Of a stretch of 64,000 bases of DNA, positions 26,580-34,723 are shown piece after piece. Position 1 is the stretch's first letter. Each line of letters starts with the position of its first letter. The stretch is from NCBI RefSeq assembly GCF_003131185.1, contig NZ_QFFU01000028.1:1-64000 (forward strand). Reading direction: 5' to 3'. The stretch comes from Pseudomonas ovata (lineage in GTDB: Bacteria > Pseudomonadota > Gammaproteobacteria > Pseudomonadales > Pseudomonadaceae). The notes under the pieces were generated by a model. The model was given only the letters and a program-made list of their open reading frames with translations. It did not search any database and had not been told where the DNA came from. The position numbers were made by a program, and so were the translations under genes.

Positions 26580-27452
26580 TCAGGCCCCGGGGATGAACTT
26601 CTTGTGGCTGGTGCCGCGAGCGATCAGGCGTGACAGGTAGTCGAGCTTCTGGGTGTCCTGGTCGACGAAGCGGAAGGTCACTTGCAGCCACTCGCTGTCA
26701 GGCTTGGGCTCATGGGCCATGATCGCGTGCACATAGCCATTCAGGCGTGCCACCTCATTGCTTTCACCCTGCTCCAGGTCCAGTACGGCGCTTTCGAGGA
26801 TCTGCGGCAGGCTGTCGCTGCGGCGAATCACCAGCTGGCTTTCCTTGAGGGTCAGGCTCTTGATGATGCAGGTCTGGTTGCCACTGGGCAGGCGCAACTG
26901 CGCCTGGCTACGGCCGTTCAGGCTCTGGCTGCCCACCGGCGGTGCCGAAGGTGCCGCCGCAGACACGGGACGCACCACCTCGGCCCTGCCGCCGGTCAGG
27001 GCGTTGAGCGAGTCATTCAACGGTGAGCTGGCACGCGCAGGGCCGGTGGACATCACCGACTCGATCTTGCCGGCCTTGACCAGCGCCTTTTTCACCTTGC
27101 CGAGCAATTGCTCGTTGGTGAAGGGTTTGCCCATGAAGTCCGAAACACCGGCCTGGATCGCCTGCACGACGTTTTCCTTGTCGCCCCGGCTGGTGACCAT
27201 GATGAACGGTACGGTCTTGAGGTGGTTTTCCTGCTGGCGGCACCAGGTCAGCAGCTCAAGGCCTGACATTTCCGGCATTTCCCAGTCACACAGGATCAGG
27301 TCGAACGACTCGCGACTCAACATCAATTGCGCCTTGCGGCCGTTGACTGCTTCATCGGTATGAATACCGGGAAAATAATTGCGCAGTCCTTTTCTCACCA
27401 GATCACGAATGAAGGTCGCGTCATCCACAACCAATACACTGACTTTACTCAT
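26580..27452 (-). CDS. Response regulator with receiver domain and C-terminal PilZ-like region
   Basis: This 290-aa protein starts at ATG 27452 behind an AGGAG site; an upstream start at 27476 is less likely. The receiver domain (1-125) has D10, D11, phospho-acceptor D56 (DLILCDWEMP) and K in GKPFTNEQLL. A Pro/Ala-rich linker (150-190) leads to a C-terminal domain (about 190-285: QAQLRLPSGNQTCIIKSLTL) that looks like a PilZ-type beta domain, though the RxxxR motif of c-di-GMP binders is not evident. The gene is monocistronic, next to phoU. The partner kinase is not in the window. Confidence 0.72.
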   Translation of the reverse strand: MSKVSVLVVDDATFIRDLVRKGLRNYFPGIHTDEAVNGRKAQLMLSRESFDLILCDWEMPEMSGLELLTWCRQQENHLKTVPFIMVTSRGDKENVVQAIQAGVSDFMGKPFTNEQLLGKVKKALVKAGKIESVMSTGPARASSPLNDSLNALTGGRAEVVRPVSAAAPSAPPVGSQSLNGRSQAQLRLPSGNQTCIIKSLTLKESQLVIRRSDSLPQILESAVLDLEQGESNEVARLNGYVHAIMAHEPKPDSEWLQVTFRFVDQDTQKLDYLSRLIARGTSHKKFIPGA

Positions 27453-27532
27453 CGACGCTCCTGCGGACGTATTCACCTAGCGGGTGAAGTGCGGTATGCC
27501 CCGCACGCCCCTTGTTTCGGCAAGCATAGCGT

Positions 27533-27588
27533 TAGGGTCTGCACGTAAAATGGCTGCGCTCGCTCGCCGGTTTTTCGTACAGACCCTA
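27533..27588. mobile_element. MITE-like 56-bp element with 13-bp terminal inverted repeats
   Basis: TAGGGTCTGCACG at the left end and CGTACAGACCCTA at the right end match in 12 of 13 positions as inverted repeats. The outer TA on each side could be a target duplication, leaving 52 bp bounded by GGGTCTG and CAGACCC. The inside (GGCTGCGCTCGCTCGCCGGT) is GC-rich and codes for nothing. It looks like a solitary IS end pair or miniature transposable element, but an unrelated hairpin is possible. Confidence 0.45.
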
Positions 27589-27721
27589 GCTTATGGCCAA
27601 CTGCCACATTGAATGACTGAACCCGGCTGCCGGGTTTTCACAACACTCGTCGACCAGGGGACGGGACGAGGGCACAAAGCCAGCACCGATCATGACGGTA
27701 AACGGCGATGCCCACAATGCA

Positions 27722-27747
27722 AAACGCCCGGCACAGGCCGGGCGTTT
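27722..27747 (-). terminator. Intrinsic terminator of the pst-phoU operon
   Basis: AAACGCCCGGC (27722-27732) pairs with GCCGGGCGTTT (27737-27747) around a 4-nt loop, 14 bp past the phoU stop. On the minus strand it ends in TTTTGC. Confidence 0.85.
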
Positions 27748-27760
27748 CAGGCAGGCAATC

Positions 27761-28522
27761 CTATTTATCGTCAGTTGCGTCCGGAACATGAGGGTTTTCA
27801 TCAGCATGACCCTGCACTTCTTCACGCATGCGCTTGAGGCCCATGTGCCGCACGTCGGTGCCACGTACCAGGTAGATCACCAGTTCCGAGATGTTGCGCG
27901 CATGGTCGCCGATCCGCTCCAGCGAGCGCAGGACCCAGATGACGTTGAGTACGCGCGAGATCGAACGCGGATCTTCCATCATGTAGGTCGCCAGCTCGCG
28001 CAGCGCGGTCTTGTACTCGCGGTCGATGATCTTGTCGTACTGGGCCACCGACAGGGCCAGCTCCGGATCGAAGCGTGCAAACGAGTCCAGGGCGTCGCGC
28101 ACCATGTTGCGCACCTGGTCGCCGATGTGGCGCACTTCCACGTAACCGCGTGGCGCTTCGCCTTCTTCGCACAACTGGATGGCGCGGCGGGCGATCTTGG
28201 TGGCTTCGTCGCCGATGCGCTCCAGGTCGATCACCGACTTGGAAATGCTGATGATCAGGCGCAGGTCGGAGGCAGCCGGCTGACGACGGGCCAGAATGCG
28301 CAGGCATTCTTCGTCGATGTTGCGCTCCATCTGGTTGATGCGGTCATCAACCTCGCGTACGCGCTGGGCCAGGCCCGAATCGGCTTCGATCAGCGCCGTC
28401 ACGGCGTCGTTGACCTGCTTCTCGACCAGGCCGCCCATTTCGAGCAGGTGGCTGCGCACGTCTTCGAGTTCGGCATTGAACTGTTGGGAGATGTGATGGG
28501 TGAGGCTGTCTTTGTGGATCAT
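27761..28522 (-). CDS. phoU: Phosphate signalling protein PhoU
   Basis: This 253-aa cytosolic protein is two PhoU helical-bundle repeats: the first has LLEMGGLVEKQVNDAVTALIE and then SVIDLERIGDEATKIARRA, the second MEDPRSISRVLNVIWVLRSLERIGDHARNIS. The two E(R)IGD(E/H)A motifs bind metal clusters. PhoU couples the Pst transporter to PhoR and represses the Pho regulon at high phosphate. It is the last gene of the pst-phoU group, 70 bp after pstB, and is followed by a terminator. Confidence 0.97.
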   Translation of the reverse strand: MIHKDSLTHHISQQFNAELEDVRSHLLEMGGLVEKQVNDAVTALIEADSGLAQRVREVDDRINQMERNIDEECLRILARRQPAASDLRLIISISKSVIDLERIGDEATKIARRAIQLCEEGEAPRGYVEVRHIGDQVRNMVRDALDSFARFDPELALSVAQYDKIIDREYKTALRELATYMMEDPRSISRVLNVIWVLRSLERIGDHARNISELVIYLVRGTDVRHMGLKRMREEVQGHADENPHVPDATDDK

Positions 28523-28592
28523 GCTCGGTGTCCTTGAAACGTCCGGTTGATGCGAAATCGCAGCGGTAGCTCAGGCCTGACAACCCCTGGCC

Positions 28593-29426
28593 CTAGCCAT
28601 AGCGACCAGTGATGTAATCTTCTGTCTGTTTTTTTGCCGGATTGGTGAACAACGTGTCCGTGTCACCGAATTCGACGAGTTTGCCCATGTACATGAAAGC
28701 GGTGTAGTCAGAGACCCGCGCCGCCTGTTGCATGTTGTGAGTGACGATCACAATGGTGTATTTGGATTTCAGTTCGTAGATCAGCTCTTCGACTTTCAAA
28801 GTCGAAATCGGGTCCAGCGCCGAGCAGGGCTCATCGAGCAGCAGCACTTCGGGCTCGACCGCGATGGTGCGGGCGATGACCAGGCGTTGCTGCTGGCCGC
28901 CGGACAGGCCCAGCGCCGACTCGTGCAGGCGGTCCTTGACCTCATCCCACAGCGCGGCCCCCTTCAAGGCCCACTCGACGGCCTCGTCGAGCATGCGCTT
29001 CTTGTTGATGCCCTGGATACGCAGCCCGTAGACCACGTTTTCATAGATGGTCTTGGGAAACGGGTTGGGCTTCTGGAACACCATGCCCACGCGCCGGCGC
29101 AGCTCGGCCACGTCCTCGCCCTTGCTGTAGATGTTGTGCCCGTACAGGTTGATCTCGCCCTGCACGCGGCAGTCGTCGACCAGGTCGTTCATGCGGTTGA
29201 AGGTGCGCAACAGGGTCGACTTGCCACACCCGGACGGCCCGATGAACGAGGTGACTTTCTGCCGCGGAATATCCAGGCCGATATCGAACAACGCCTGCTT
29301 GTCGCCATAGAACAGGTTCAGACCCGCCACCTCGAATGCCACCGGCTCGTTGGTCAGCGCCATTCCTTCCTGGCTGCGCCCCGAAGCGTTGATCGCGGCG
29401 CCACGGTTTCGGCTATGGTGTTGCAT
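28593..29426 (-). CDS. pstB: Phosphate ABC transporter ATP-binding protein
   Basis: This 277-aa ATPase has the Walker A motif FIGPSGCGKST, the signature LSGGQQQRLVIAR, Walker B VLLLDEPCSALDP and the H-switch IVIVTHNMQQA. It also has the PstB-specific QKPNPFPKTIYENV. The N-terminal 25 residues (MQHHSRNRGAAINASGR) are a disordered extension seen in Pseudomonas PstB. It drives phosphate import through PstA and PstC. The gene lies 68 bp after pstA. Confidence 0.97.
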   Translation of the reverse strand: MQHHSRNRGAAINASGRSQEGMALTNEPVAFEVAGLNLFYGDKQALFDIGLDIPRQKVTSFIGPSGCGKSTLLRTFNRMNDLVDDCRVQGEINLYGHNIYSKGEDVAELRRRVGMVFQKPNPFPKTIYENVVYGLRIQGINKKRMLDEAVEWALKGAALWDEVKDRLHESALGLSGGQQQRLVIARTIAVEPEVLLLDEPCSALDPISTLKVEELIYELKSKYTIVIVTHNMQQAARVSDYTAFMYMGKLVEFGDTDTLFTNPAKKQTEDYITGRYG

Positions 29427-29494
29427 GCATGGCTCCTACAGGAACGATTCGTTGGGTCAGGCCGCACGCCGTATGGCGCAGCGACACGGGCCGA

Positions 29495-31201
29495 TCAGTT
29501 ATCCAGCGCCTTGTATTTCTCGCGCAGGTGGTTGCGTATGGCGACCGCCGACAGGTTGAGCAAGGCAATCACCAGCACCAGCAACAGCGCGGTGGCGTAC
29601 ACCAGCGGCCTTGCCGCCTCGACATTGGGGCTCTGGAAACCCACGTCATAAATATGAAAGCCCAAGTGCATGATCTTCTGGTCCAGATGCAGGTACGGGT
29701 AGTTGCCGTCCACCGGCAGGGCCGGTGCCATCTTGACCACGCCCACCAGCATCAGCGGCGCCACTTCGCCGGCCGCGCGGGCCACGGCCAGGATCAATCC
29801 GGTCATGATGGCCGGGCTGGCCATGGGCAGGACGATCCGCCACAGGGTTTCGGCCTTGGTGGCGCCCAGCGCCAGCGAGCCTTCGCGCAGGCTCAGCGGA
29901 ATCCGCGCCAGGCCCTCTTCGGTCGAGACGATCACCACCGGCACGGCGAGCAGCGCCAGGGTCAGCGATGCCCAGAGCAGGCCCGGGGTGCCGAAGGTCG
30001 GTGCCGGCAATGCTTCAGGGAAAAACAGGCGGTCCAGCGAGCCGCCCAGCACATAGACGAAAAAGCCCAGGCCGAACACGCCATAGACAATGGCCGGCAC
30101 CCCGGCGAGGTTATTCACCGCGATGCGGATCAGGCGCGTCACCAGGCCCTGGCGGGCATATTCACGCAGGTAGACCGCTGCCAGCACGCCGAACGGGGTG
30201 ACGATCACGGCCATGATCATGGTCATCATCACGGTGCCGAAAATAGCCGGAAAGATTCCGCCCTCGGTGTTGGCTTCACGCGGCTCGTCGCTGAGGAACT
30301 CCCAGAGCTTCTGGCCATAGAAACCGGCCTTGGCCGCCACGCTCATGGCATTGGGCTGATAGGCATGTACCACCTTGCCCAGGTCGATCTCGACCTGGCG
30401 GCCTTCGGCATCGCGAGCCGTCAGGCTGTCGCGTGAAATGGCCTGGCGCAGCTCGGCCAGACGCGCCTCGGCCTCGCTGTAGCGTGCTTGCAGCCCGGCC
30501 CGCTCGGCAGCCATGTCAGCCTGGGCGATGGGATCGAGGCCGCCATTCGCTTCCAGATGGCGGGTTTGCAGGCGCAGGCGCTCGAAGCCGTGGTTGATGG
30601 CCACGATGTCTTTCTTTTCCAGGCGGTGCAGTTCGTGGCTCAAGCCCTGCACACGCTGCAGGCGGACACGCAGCTCCGGCCAGGCTGCCTCACCGTTGGC
30701 CAGCACCCGGCCACTTTCCTTGACGTTGACCAGATAACCATAGAAATTGCCCCACTCGCGGCGCTCCAGGGTCATCAGCTCGGCCGGCTTGTCGCGCAGG
30801 CTCAGCCAGTCACTGACCACCCAGGTGAAATCGTTGCGGGTCAGGTCACGGTTGCCGATCTTGAACAGCTCCCGGGTCATGAACTCCGTTCCCTCGGCCG
30901 CCACCGGCAACCCGGCACCCAGCACGCGGGCACGCGGCACCTGCTCGACCTCGACGCGCTCGCCGATCAATACCTGCGGCGCCTGGCCGGGCACGTTGTA
31001 GTGCGCGCGCACCAGATCCGCCGGCCAGAAATGCCCCAGCCCCCGTACGGCCAGCAACGTCAGCAGGCCAATGGTCAGGATCACGGCGATGGACACGGCA
31101 CCGGCGCTCATCCATACGCCGGGCGCACCGCTGCTGATCCAGCGCTTGAGCGGGCTTTTGCGCGGGCCTTGGCGACCGCTGTCGAGAGAATGCTGTTTCA
31201 C
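29495..31201 (-). CDS. pstA: Phosphate ABC transporter permease PstA, extended form
   Basis: This 568-aa permease is much longer than the roughly 300-aa enterobacterial PstA. An N-terminal helix (about 35-55) is followed by a periplasmic domain (about 60-270) containing a coiled-coil stretch near QADMAAERAGLQARYSEAEA. The BPD permease domain (about 300-560) has five to six helices and the EAA loop SLALGATKAETLWRIVLP. The long form is typical of pseudomonads. It starts 16 bp after pstC. The extra domain might sense or dock the binding protein; this is a guess. Confidence 0.93.
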   Translation of the reverse strand: MKQHSLDSGRQGPRKSPLKRWISSGAPGVWMSAGAVSIAVILTIGLLTLLAVRGLGHFWPADLVRAHYNVPGQAPQVLIGERVEVEQVPRARVLGAGLPVAAEGTEFMTRELFKIGNRDLTRNDFTWVVSDWLSLRDKPAELMTLERREWGNFYGYLVNVKESGRVLANGEAAWPELRVRLQRVQGLSHELHRLEKKDIVAINHGFERLRLQTRHLEANGGLDPIAQADMAAERAGLQARYSEAEARLAELRQAISRDSLTARDAEGRQVEIDLGKVVHAYQPNAMSVAAKAGFYGQKLWEFLSDEPREANTEGGIFPAIFGTVMMTMIMAVIVTPFGVLAAVYLREYARQGLVTRLIRIAVNNLAGVPAIVYGVFGLGFFVYVLGGSLDRLFFPEALPAPTFGTPGLLWASLTLALLAVPVVIVSTEEGLARIPLSLREGSLALGATKAETLWRIVLPMASPAIMTGLILAVARAAGEVAPLMLVGVVKMAPALPVDGNYPYLHLDQKIMHLGFHIYDVGFQSPNVEAARPLVYATALLLVLVIALLNLSAVAIRNHLREKYKALDN

Positions 31202-31217
31202 GTAAGTCCAGGTGTCC

Positions 31218-33479
31218 TCAAAGCGACGAGTATTTCTTGCGCAGGCGCTGGCGAATCAGCTCCGCAAGGGTGTTCATCACAAAGGTGAATATCAACAGCA
31301 CCAGGGCGGCCAGGAACAGCACCCGATAATGGCTGCCGCCCACTTCCGACTCCGGCATTTCCACCGCGACGTTGGCCGCCAGGGTGCGCATGCCCTCGAA
31401 CAGGTTCATGTTCATGATCGGCGTATTGCCGGTGGCCATCAGCACGATCATGGTTTCGCCCACGGCGCGCCCCATGCCGATCATCAGGGCCGAAAACAGG
31501 CCCGGGCTGGCGGTCAGCAGTACCACACGCGTCAAGGTCTGCCAGGGCGTGGCGCCCAGCGCCAGCGAGCCCAGGCTCAGGCTGCGCGGCACGCTGAAGA
31601 TCGCGTCCTCGGCAATCGAGTAGATATTGGGGATGACCGCAAAGCCCATGGCCAGGCCGACCACCAGGGCATTGCGCTGATCATAGGAGATGCCCAGCTC
31701 ATCGTTGAGCCAGGCGCTCATGTCGCCGCCGAACAGCCAGCCTTCCAGGTGCGGACTGACTGCCAGCGAGCCCCAGCCCACCAGCAGCACCACCGGAATC
31801 AGCAAGGCGCTTTCCCAGCCATCGGGCACCCGCAGGCGCACGGCGTCAGGCAGCCGGCTCCACAGGTAGCCCGCCAGCAGGATGCCGACCGGCGTCAGCA
31901 GCAACAGGCTGAAGATGCCGGGCAGGTGCGCTTCCAGGTACGGCGCCAGAAACAGCCCGGCGAAAAAGCCCAGGATCACCGTCGGCATCGCTTCCATCAG
32001 CTCGATCACCGGCTTGACCTTGCGGCGCATGCCCGGCGCCATGAAATAGGCGGTGTAGATGGCCGCGGCAATGGCCAGCGGCGCGGCCAGCAACATCGCG
32101 TAGAAGGCGGCCTTGAGCGTGCCGTAGGTCAGCGGCGCCAGGCTCAGCTTGGGTTCGTAGTCACTGTTGGCGGCGGTCGATTGCCAGACATGCCGGGGCT
32201 CGTCATAGCCTTCGTACCAGACCTTGTCCCACAGCGCGCTCCAGGAAATTTCCGGGTGCGGGTTGTCCAGGCTCAGCGCCTGCAGCGTGCCGGGGGTTTC
32301 GATCAGCAGGCGGTTGGCGCGGGGCGACAAGGTCAGCAGGCCGGCACTGTCGGCCACTTTCTCGACCAGCAAGGTGCGATGAGCGGTGCTGTGGAACACC
32401 CCCAGCCGACCGCTGCTGTCCAGGGCGATAAAGCCCTTGCGCCGCTGTTCGGCCCGGATCTGCACGATCGGGGCATTGTCGAGGTGAAAGTCGCGAATGC
32501 GCATGAAACGCGGCTCTTCGTCAGTGTCACGGGCCATGAACCACTGGCTGATCCCGCCACGCGAATCGCCGAACAGCAACGACACCCCGCCGGTCAGCTG
32601 GGTGCTGGCGGTGATTTCGGCGTTGGCGTTTTCCAGCAGCTTGTAGCGGCCGTTGAGGGTGCGGTCCAGCAGGCTGAAGACATCGGCCTGCGCCCGGCCG
32701 TTGATCACGTACAGCCATTGCTGGCGCGGGTCGATGTACAGCGCCTTGACCTCGGCCGACAGCTGCGGCAATTCGATGCGGCGCTGCTCGCGGGTGACCT
32801 CGCCGGTCAGCGGGTTCTCGCCGATTTCCAGCGCCTGGACATGCAACTGTGTACCGCTGGCGCCGGCCAGGCGCAGGTGAGTGCCGTTGACGCTGACCGT
32901 GACATGGTCGATGGCCTGGCCCTGCTCGCCCAGCACGAACGGTGCCTGACCATACGGCCAGGCGATGGCCGGGGTAATCAGCTTCTGGTTACCGGGGTAC
33001 GTGACCTGATACGCATGGCGGAACACCATGACCTGGCCGTTGGACAGGCCCATGGCAATCAGCGGCGTGCCGGGCTGGTCCTTGCCGATGGCGGTGACGC
33101 TCACCCCGGGCGGCAGCGGCAGGTCGACCCGCTTGAGTTCAGTGCCGTTGGTGGCATCGAAGAAAATCGCCTGGCCCCGGGCAGAAACGCGCATGCCGAC
33201 CTGGTTCTGCTCCTCGATGCTGATCATCAGCGGTTGTCCGGCCTCAGGCAGCCAGGCCGTTTGCAGGGGCGTGGCATCGTGCAGGCTGGCGCCCTTGAAC
33301 AACGGCGCGACCACCCAGGCCAGGTAGAAGAAGATCAGGGTAATGGCGGCCAGCACGGCAAGGCCACCGACCGCGACGTACCAGCCGGTCAGACGATTGC
33401 CGAGCGCCCGCAGGCGGCGCTTGCGCTGCATCGCGGGAGTATTGAAGTCAATGCCTTCGGGGGCTGAACTACGATTCAT
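31218..33479 (-). CDS. pstC: Phosphate ABC transporter permease PstC, extended form
   Basis: This 753-aa permease is more than twice the length of E. coli PstC. A first helix at about 30-65 is followed by a large periplasmic domain (about 70-420) with beta-propeller-like repeats (GQAIFFDATNGTELKRV, then SGRLGVFHSTAHRTLLVE). The C-terminal permease domain (about 455-750) carries the EAA loop SLALGATPWQTLTRVVL. ATG 33479 has an AGGA site 5 nt upstream; a longer upstream frame is discarded. A triple Pho box sits directly upstream, so pstCAB-phoU may be transcribed apart from pstS. Confidence 0.93.
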   Translation of the reverse strand: MNRSSAPEGIDFNTPAMQRKRRLRALGNRLTGWYVAVGGLAVLAAITLIFFYLAWVVAPLFKGASLHDATPLQTAWLPEAGQPLMISIEEQNQVGMRVSARGQAIFFDATNGTELKRVDLPLPPGVSVTAIGKDQPGTPLIAMGLSNGQVMVFRHAYQVTYPGNQKLITPAIAWPYGQAPFVLGEQGQAIDHVTVSVNGTHLRLAGASGTQLHVQALEIGENPLTGEVTREQRRIELPQLSAEVKALYIDPRQQWLYVINGRAQADVFSLLDRTLNGRYKLLENANAEITASTQLTGGVSLLFGDSRGGISQWFMARDTDEEPRFMRIRDFHLDNAPIVQIRAEQRRKGFIALDSSGRLGVFHSTAHRTLLVEKVADSAGLLTLSPRANRLLIETPGTLQALSLDNPHPEISWSALWDKVWYEGYDEPRHVWQSTAANSDYEPKLSLAPLTYGTLKAAFYAMLLAAPLAIAAAIYTAYFMAPGMRRKVKPVIELMEAMPTVILGFFAGLFLAPYLEAHLPGIFSLLLLTPVGILLAGYLWSRLPDAVRLRVPDGWESALLIPVVLLVGWGSLAVSPHLEGWLFGGDMSAWLNDELGISYDQRNALVVGLAMGFAVIPNIYSIAEDAIFSVPRSLSLGSLALGATPWQTLTRVVLLTASPGLFSALMIGMGRAVGETMIVLMATGNTPIMNMNLFEGMRTLAANVAVEMPESEVGGSHYRVLFLAALVLLIFTFVMNTLAELIRQRLRKKYSSL

Positions 33480-33518
33480 CGGATCCTGTTCGACTGGTTC
33501 TTTGCGCCTGAACGCCAC

Positions 33519-33547
33519 ATGACGGAAAAATTGCAGAATTTTGACAA
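33519..33547 (-). promoter_or_regulatory. Triple Pho box upstream of pstC
   Basis: On the minus strand TTGTCAA (33541-33547), CTGCAAT (33530-33536) and CCGTCAT (33519-33525) are direct half-sites at exact 11-bp spacing, as in PhoB arrays. They lie 40-68 bp upstream of the pstC ATG within the 99-bp pstS-pstC gap. Confidence 0.72.
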
Positions 33548-33578
33548 CAACAAGGTGCAACCGCCTCTGAACCGCATT

Positions 33579-34574
33579 TCAACGAGCGCCGTTGACAGGC
33601 GCTTGCAGCCCCAGGTCCGCCAGCGCTTTTGCGACCACCGGCTCCGGCAGGGGAATGTAACCATCCTTGATCACCACTTCCTGGCCCTGGCGCGACAGTA
33701 TCAGCTTCAGAAATTGCGCCTCCAGCGGTGCCAGCGGCGTATTGGGTGCCTTGTTGACATACACATACAGAAAACGTGACAGCGGGTAGCTGCCATTGAG
33801 AGTATTGGCCTCGTTGTCTTCGACGAAGTCACTGCCTGCCTCGCGGGCCAGGGCCAGCGTCTTGACGCTGGAGGTCTTGTAGCCGATCCCCGAATAACCG
33901 ATGCCATTGAGCGAGCTGCTGATGGCGCTGACCACCGACGCCGAGCCCGGTTGCTCATTGACGTTGGCCTTGAAGTCGCCTTTGCACAGCGCCTCTTCCT
34001 TGAAGTAACCATAGGTGCCGGACACCGAGTTGCGTCCGAACAACTGGATCTGCTTGCCGGCCAGGCTGCCTGTGACACCCACGTCGCCCCAGGTCAGGGC
34101 CTGACGCTTGGCGCCGCACAGGCGGGTGGCCGAGAAAATCGCATCGAGCTGCTGCAAGGTCAGGCCCTGGATCGGGTTGTCCTTGTGCACGAATACGGCC
34201 AGGGCGTCGACTGCCACCGGCACCGCCGTCGGCTTGTAGCCGTGTTTCTGCTCGAAAGCCGCGACCTCACCATCTTTCATCCGGCGGCTCATCGGCCCCA
34301 GGCTCGCCGTGCCCTCGGTCAGTGCCGGAGGCGCGGTGGAAGAACCGGCGGCCTGGATCTGGATGTTCACGCCCGGGTATTCACGCTTGTAGGCCTCGGC
34401 CCACAAGGTCATCAGGTTGGCCAGGGTGTCGGAGCCGATGCTCGACAACGTGCCGGAGACACCGCCGACACGGGCATACGGCGCAATCGCAGGATCGACA
34501 GCCGCCACGGTCTGCGTGGCGCCCGCCAGGGTGGCCACGAACGACAAGGCCACTGTCCAATGCTTGAGTGTCAT
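33579..34574 (-). CDS. pstS: Phosphate-binding periplasmic protein PstS
   Basis: This 331-aa protein has a signal peptide (MTLKHWTVALSFVATLAGAT, cleavage near VAA) and the PstS-type start GTLSSIGSDTLANLMTLWAE. The phosphate-site blocks AAGSSTAPPALTEGTASLGPMSRRM, then GRNSVSGTYGYFKEEAL, are present. It delivers phosphate to PstCA. A frame running 140 aa further upstream has no ribosome site or likeness. A Pho box lies 63-80 bp upstream of the ATG. It is the first gene of the pst cluster. Confidence 0.95.
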   Translation of the reverse strand: MTLKHWTVALSFVATLAGATQTVAAVDPAIAPYARVGGVSGTLSSIGSDTLANLMTLWAEAYKREYPGVNIQIQAAGSSTAPPALTEGTASLGPMSRRMKDGEVAAFEQKHGYKPTAVPVAVDALAVFVHKDNPIQGLTLQQLDAIFSATRLCGAKRQALTWGDVGVTGSLAGKQIQLFGRNSVSGTYGYFKEEALCKGDFKANVNEQPGSASVVSAISSSLNGIGYSGIGYKTSSVKTLALAREAGSDFVEDNEANTLNGSYPLSRFLYVYVNKAPNTPLAPLEAQFLKLILSRQGQEVVIKDGYIPLPEPVVAKALADLGLQAPVNGAR

Positions 34575-34636
34575 GCCCCGCGCTCCCGGCAAATGCCTAC
34601 CCATGACGCCCTGCCTGCAGGACGGATGACTACTGT

Positions 34637-34654
34637 ATGAACTGATTATGACAA
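34637..34654 (-). promoter_or_regulatory. Pho box upstream of pstS
   Basis: On the minus strand TTGTCAT (34648-34654) and AGTTCAT (34637-34643) are half-sites 11 bp apart, separated by AATC. They lie between the pstS start and the terminator of the upstream MFS gene, as expected for the main PhoB-dependent pst promoter. Confidence 0.72.
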
Positions 34655-34657
34655 TAA

Positions 34658-34697
34658 GATGAAAAAGGGCTGTCACCTGACAAGGAGACAGCCCTTT
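34658..34697 (-). terminator. Intrinsic terminator of the MFS transporter gene
   Basis: An 11-bp perfect stem (34664-34674 with 34687-34697) is followed on the minus strand by a T run (A run at 34662-34666). It lies 27 bp past the MFS stop and insulates the pstS promoter. Confidence 0.88.
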
Positions 34698-34723
34698 CGC
34701 AAGCGTGCGTCGTATACCTGCAA

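Noticed and set aside
31212..33467. A 751-codon plus-strand frame across pstC
   Set aside because: It is antisense to pstC, which has a Pho box, ribosome site and permease motifs; the translation is low-complexity.
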